Positions 61,348 through 64,000 of a stretch of DNA of 64,000 nt are shown piece after piece. The position numbers were made by a program, and so were the translations under genes. The notes beneath the pieces are model-generated. The model searched no databases. It worked only from the letters and a program-made list of their open reading frames with translations, and had not been told where the DNA came from. The stretch lies in the NCBI GenBank assembly GCA_047600805.1, contig JASGKG010000001.1, positions 62,001-126,000 on the forward strand. The letters run 5' to 3'. The stretch is from JADKHC01 sp047600805. Its GTDB lineage: Bacteria; Verrucomicrobiota; Verrucomicrobiia; Opitutales; Opitutaceae. The first letter of the stretch is position 1; every line of letters begins with the position of its first letter.

Positions 61348-62910
61348 ATGTCGGCGACTCAATTTATGGGCATCAAAGTTGACATCATCATACCGGGCGG
61401 GCGCCACAGTTGGAACTTAGGCGAGGGCTGGGTGCAGACGTTGAGGCGCTTGGACATGCTCGGTCGGACGTTTTACCTCGATCGACAGGATCCGGCCACG
61501 GTCCTTCAACAAGCCACCCAAGAAGAGGCGGACATGGTTATTCTCATGGGAGGCGACCACCATCTCGAAGTACTGCACGATGCAGCTGAGAAGCGCGATG
61601 CCTGGTGCAAAAGCCGCGTTCCCCGTGTCGCGTTTTGCTACGAGTCTATTCTCGACAGTCGGTTTCCTCGGTCTTTGGAAAAAAGCTCCAGTGCAGCCCA
61701 AGCGTTTACCCATTTCGTACATTGTGACGAAAAGGATTCTGCATTTTTCGAACAAGTTGGCGCGCCGGCCCGTTGGTTGCCTCAATGTGTGGATCATCTT
61801 CGCTTTGTGCCCGGCAATGGAACACGTATCCCCAAGGTATTTTTCCGGGGTAAAGCAGACAAAACGCTCAGCTACGATATTCGCGCTCGCCTGATCGAGA
61901 AACTCCGGACGTGCCCGTCATTTGTGTATATTGCTGAAGAGGTCGATGATGAAGCCTTAATGAGATTATATGCTGAATATGCATGCGCTATAAATCTTCC
62001 GGGCAATTTCTTCGGCTATAACGTTCGGACGTTTGAGGCGTTAGCTGCCGGCTCGGTATTGTTTCAGCATAAAGTCGAAAACCGACCGAAGAACGAAGCG
62101 CTCTTTAATCAGCAGCATTTATTTGCGTTTTCGGAAAACGATCCAGAACAGCTTCTCACGAAGATCGATGAAGTAACTCGCAATCTCGGCGACTTCCGTG
62201 ACATGGCCGTACGCGGGAGGGAAGCGTGTTTAGCGGCACATACTATAGAGCATCGCATCCGCGAGGTCGTCGATTTTGTAGATCGTACTTATAAATCAGG
62301 CTCGCGCCTTCATATCGGCTGCGGGAAAAATATACTCCCTCACCACGTCAATATAGATGCGATTCAGCACGACAGAAGAATAGTGGTGCAGGATGCCGGG
62401 GAATTAACGGATATAACGGATGAGAAATACGAAACCATCTACGCCTGCCACGTCCTTGAGCATTTCCCGTATAGTAAAATTCCTTCGGTCCTCGCCAATT
62501 GGGCAAAGAAACTCAGGCCAGGGGGGAAACTTTACGTTGCCGTTCCGGACGTGCGGTTTTTGTTCTTGGCCTATGTGTTAGGCACTCCTTTGAAGCGCAT
62601 ATTGCCGCCTCTTTTCGGAGGCCAGGAGTATCCGACCAATTTTCATTATGTCGGTTTCGATCGGAAGACACTCACGGAGCATCTGCGAAATGCCGGATTT
62701 GCTCATGTCGAATTGTTCGACGCGAGAAAATTTGGGTTCACCCGTTGGGACTGCAGCTCGTGGCCGTTAAGCCTTAATTTAGTCGCGCAGAAAGCGCCTG
62801 TAGAGGCTCCATCACAGACGAAGTTCGGTCATTTCTGGCTGCAAAAACGAATTCTCGTGAAACGGTATGGAAAAGGTCTCATGCGTTTCATCCGGAACAA
62901 ATTTCCGTGA
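61348..62910 (+). CDS. Glycosyltransferase-methyltransferase fusion
   Basis: A 520-residue two-domain protein; an ATG at 61366 (MGIKVDIIIPGGRHSWN) is an alternative start. Residues 1 to about 315 form a GT-B-like enzyme of the CgeB/DUF3880 type, with YAEYACAINLPGNFFGYNVR and TFEALAAGSVLFQHK. From about 320, a class I SAM methyltransferase: RLHIGCGKNILPHHVNIDA (about 325-343), YACHVLEHFPYSKIPSVLAN and LRPGGKLYVAVPDVRF. A bifunctional enzyme that adds and methylates a sugar is suggested. It is divergent from the transferase at 60272. Confidence 0.85.
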   Translation: MSATQFMGIKVDIIIPGGRHSWNLGEGWVQTLRRLDMLGRTFYLDRQDPATVLQQATQEEADMVILMGGDHHLEVLHDAAEKRDAWCKSRVPRVAFCYESILDSRFPRSLEKSSSAAQAFTHFVHCDEKDSAFFEQVGAPARWLPQCVDHLRFVPGNGTRIPKVFFRGKADKTLSYDIRARLIEKLRTCPSFVYIAEEVDDEALMRLYAEYACAINLPGNFFGYNVRTFEALAAGSVLFQHKVENRPKNEALFNQQHLFAFSENDPEQLLTKIDEVTRNLGDFRDMAVRGREACLAAHTIEHRIREVVDFVDRTYKSGSRLHIGCGKNILPHHVNIDAIQHDRRIVVQDAGELTDITDEKYETIYACHVLEHFPYSKIPSVLANWAKKLRPGGKLYVAVPDVRFLFLAYVLGTPLKRILPPLFGGQEYPTNFHYVGFDRKTLTEHLRNAGFAHVELFDARKFGFTRWDCSSWPLSLNLVAQKAPVEAPSQTKFGHFWLQKRILVKRYGKGLMRFIRNKFP

Positions 62911-62953
62911 TCTAGCGCCTTTTTGCAGCGAGTGAGTCGAAGGAGGCGGCTGC

Positions 62954-63943
62954 CTAACCTTTAAGTGCTTCGACGTCCGAATCGACCATGAGTTCGGCCA
63001 GACCTTTCATGCGGGTTTGTGGTTCCCAGCCAAGCTTGGCCTTCGCTTTGCTGTAGTCGCCGATGAGGAGATCAACTTCGGCGGGACGGAGGAAACGTTC
63101 GTCGAACTTGACGTAGTCACGCCAATCCAAGTTCACACGGCCGAAGGAGGCTTCCAAGAATTCCTTGATCGTGTGCGTCTCGTTCGTAGCAAGGACGTAG
63201 TCGTCGGGTTGGTCCTGCTGGAGCATTCGCCACATGCCTTCGACATATTCCTTGGCGTAACCCCAGTCACGTTTCGAGTCGAGATTGCCGAGGTAGAGTT
63301 CCTTTTGGAGACCGGCTTTGATGCGCGCGGCGGCAATGGTGATTTTTCGCGTCACGAAATTTTCGCCGCGGCGCGGCGACTCGTGGTTGAAAAGAATGCC
63401 CGAACACGCGAATAGGTTGTAGGACTCCCGGTAGTTGACGGTTAGCCAATGGGCATAAACTTTGGCGCAGGCGTAGGGCGAGCGCGGCCAGAAGGGCGTG
63501 GTCTCGGTCTGCGGCACTGCCTGGACTTTGCCGAACATTTCGGAGGAGGATGCCTGGTAGTAGCGGACCTTTTTGCCGATGCCGCTTTCAATAACCGCCT
63601 CAAGAATGCGCTGGGCGCCGAGTCCAGTGACATCGCCGGTGTATTCGGGAATATCGAAGCTGACGCGGACGTGGCTTTGCGCGGCGAGATTGTAGATTTC
63701 GTCAGGTTGCAGCTGGTAGAGCAGCTTTACGAGCGATACGCTGTCGGTGAGGTCGCCGTAGTGGAGAAAAAGGCGTTTGTTGGGCCCGCCTTCGTAGCTG
63801 CGGAGATGATCGATGCGAGTGCGCGTGACGTGGGACGACCGCCGGACAATGCCGTGCACTTCATAACCTTTTTCAAGGAGTAATTCTGCGAGGTAAGAGC
63901 CGTCCTGTCCGGTGATGCCTGTTATAAGAGCGGTGCGTGCCAT
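62954..63943 (-). CDS. gmd: GDP-mannose 4,6-dehydratase
   Basis: A 329-residue extended SDR enzyme that makes GDP-4-keto-6-deoxymannose, the precursor of GDP-fucose, GDP-rhamnose and GDP-perosamine. ALITGITGQDGSYLAELLLE has the Rossmann glycine motif. HGIVRRSS, NLAAQSHVRVSF, the catalytic YACAKVYAHW (Tyr/Lys) and FNHESPRRGENFVTRKI are diagnostic. Its product should feed the glycosyltransferases here. A gene fragment ends 3 bp upstream on the same strand. Confidence 0.96.
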   Translation of the reverse strand: MARTALITGITGQDGSYLAELLLEKGYEVHGIVRRSSHVTRTRIDHLRSYEGGPNKRLFLHYGDLTDSVSLVKLLYQLQPDEIYNLAAQSHVRVSFDIPEYTGDVTGLGAQRILEAVIESGIGKKVRYYQASSSEMFGKVQAVPQTETTPFWPRSPYACAKVYAHWLTVNYRESYNLFACSGILFNHESPRRGENFVTRKITIAAARIKAGLQKELYLGNLDSKRDWGYAKEYVEGMWRMLQQDQPDDYVLATNETHTIKEFLEASFGRVNLDWRDYVKFDERFLRPAEVDLLIGDYSKAKAKLGWEPQTRMKGLAELMVDSDVEALKG

Positions 63944-63946
63944 AAT

Positions 63947-64000
63947 TTATTTAAGCTTGTCGAATTCCGAGCGTACAAGGCGCTCGATCATTTCCTCGAA
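63947..64000 (-). CDS. C-terminal fragment of an unidentified gene upstream of gmd
   Basis: Seventeen codons are visible at the window edge, ending FDKLK then TAA at 63947-63949. It ends 3 bp before the gmd ATG, so it should be in the same operon. Too short to identify; a sugar-nucleotide enzyme such as a GDP-fucose synthase or mannose-1-phosphate guanylyltransferase is possible by context only. Confidence 0.5.
   Translation of the reverse strand, partial: FEEMIERLVRSEFDKLK

Overview
The window looks like a chromosomal segment of a Gram-negative bacterium, most likely Verrucomicrobiota and probably near Opitutaceae. This is inferred from gene content and was not tested by a search. The evidence is a GC-rich genome with few clear Shine-Dalgarno sites, a TIGR03067-type protein (a domain typical of planctomycetes and verrucomicrobia), FmdB-like small proteins, a Bat aerotolerance operon, outer-membrane phospholipase A and LPS-type heptosyltransferases. 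No tRNA, rRNA, CRISPR array, insertion sequence or prophage was seen.

Layout. 1-2.6 kb: two-component signalling (GAF sensor fragment, REC-histidine kinase, PhoB-like regulator). 2.6-9.4 kb: isoprenoid synthase, small membrane and zinc-ribbon proteins, a split phosphotransacetylase (catalytic protein plus P-loop/DRTGG protein) and MurJ. 9.4-16.2 kb: a Na+-dependent transporter, then an RND efflux operon with a DUF2892 protein and two rhodaneses, divergent from an ArsR repressor with a shared palindrome between them. 16.3-24.5 kb: housekeeping genes (metallophosphoesterase, YhcH-like, RlmJ, DUF4197, Hsp20, MazG-like, GluQ, LOG, Nudix) with several structured intergenic elements. 24.5-32 kb: a complete moxR-DUF58-batA-batB/C-batD/E operon. 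32-40.8 kb: an ArfB/mtRF-R-like release factor, lipoproteins, an AraC regulator divergent from a GH51 arabinofuranosidase and GH5 glycanase, secreted unknowns and RmuC.

41-47 kb is the most unusual block. A REC-kinase is followed by an orphan ketosynthase homologue whose Cys-His-His triad appears to be lost (it resembles a chain-length factor). That gene is translationally coupled to a membrane histidine kinase, which overlaps a GAF protein with a degraded kinase core. No KS-alpha, acyl carrier protein or other fatty-acid gene is nearby, so a signalling role is plausible but unproven.

47-53 kb: an orphan ABC ATPase, an OMPLA with an extra N-terminal domain, SurE, and the rpsO-pnp pair with strong leader and intercistronic hairpins. 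53.4-64 kb: a surface-polysaccharide/LPS region of GT2 and GT9 glycosyltransferases, a glycosyltransferase-methyltransferase fusion and GDP-mannose 4,6-dehydratase.

Two families of dispersed or palindromic intergenic repeats are visible. One copy forms the last codons and the stop of gluQ.
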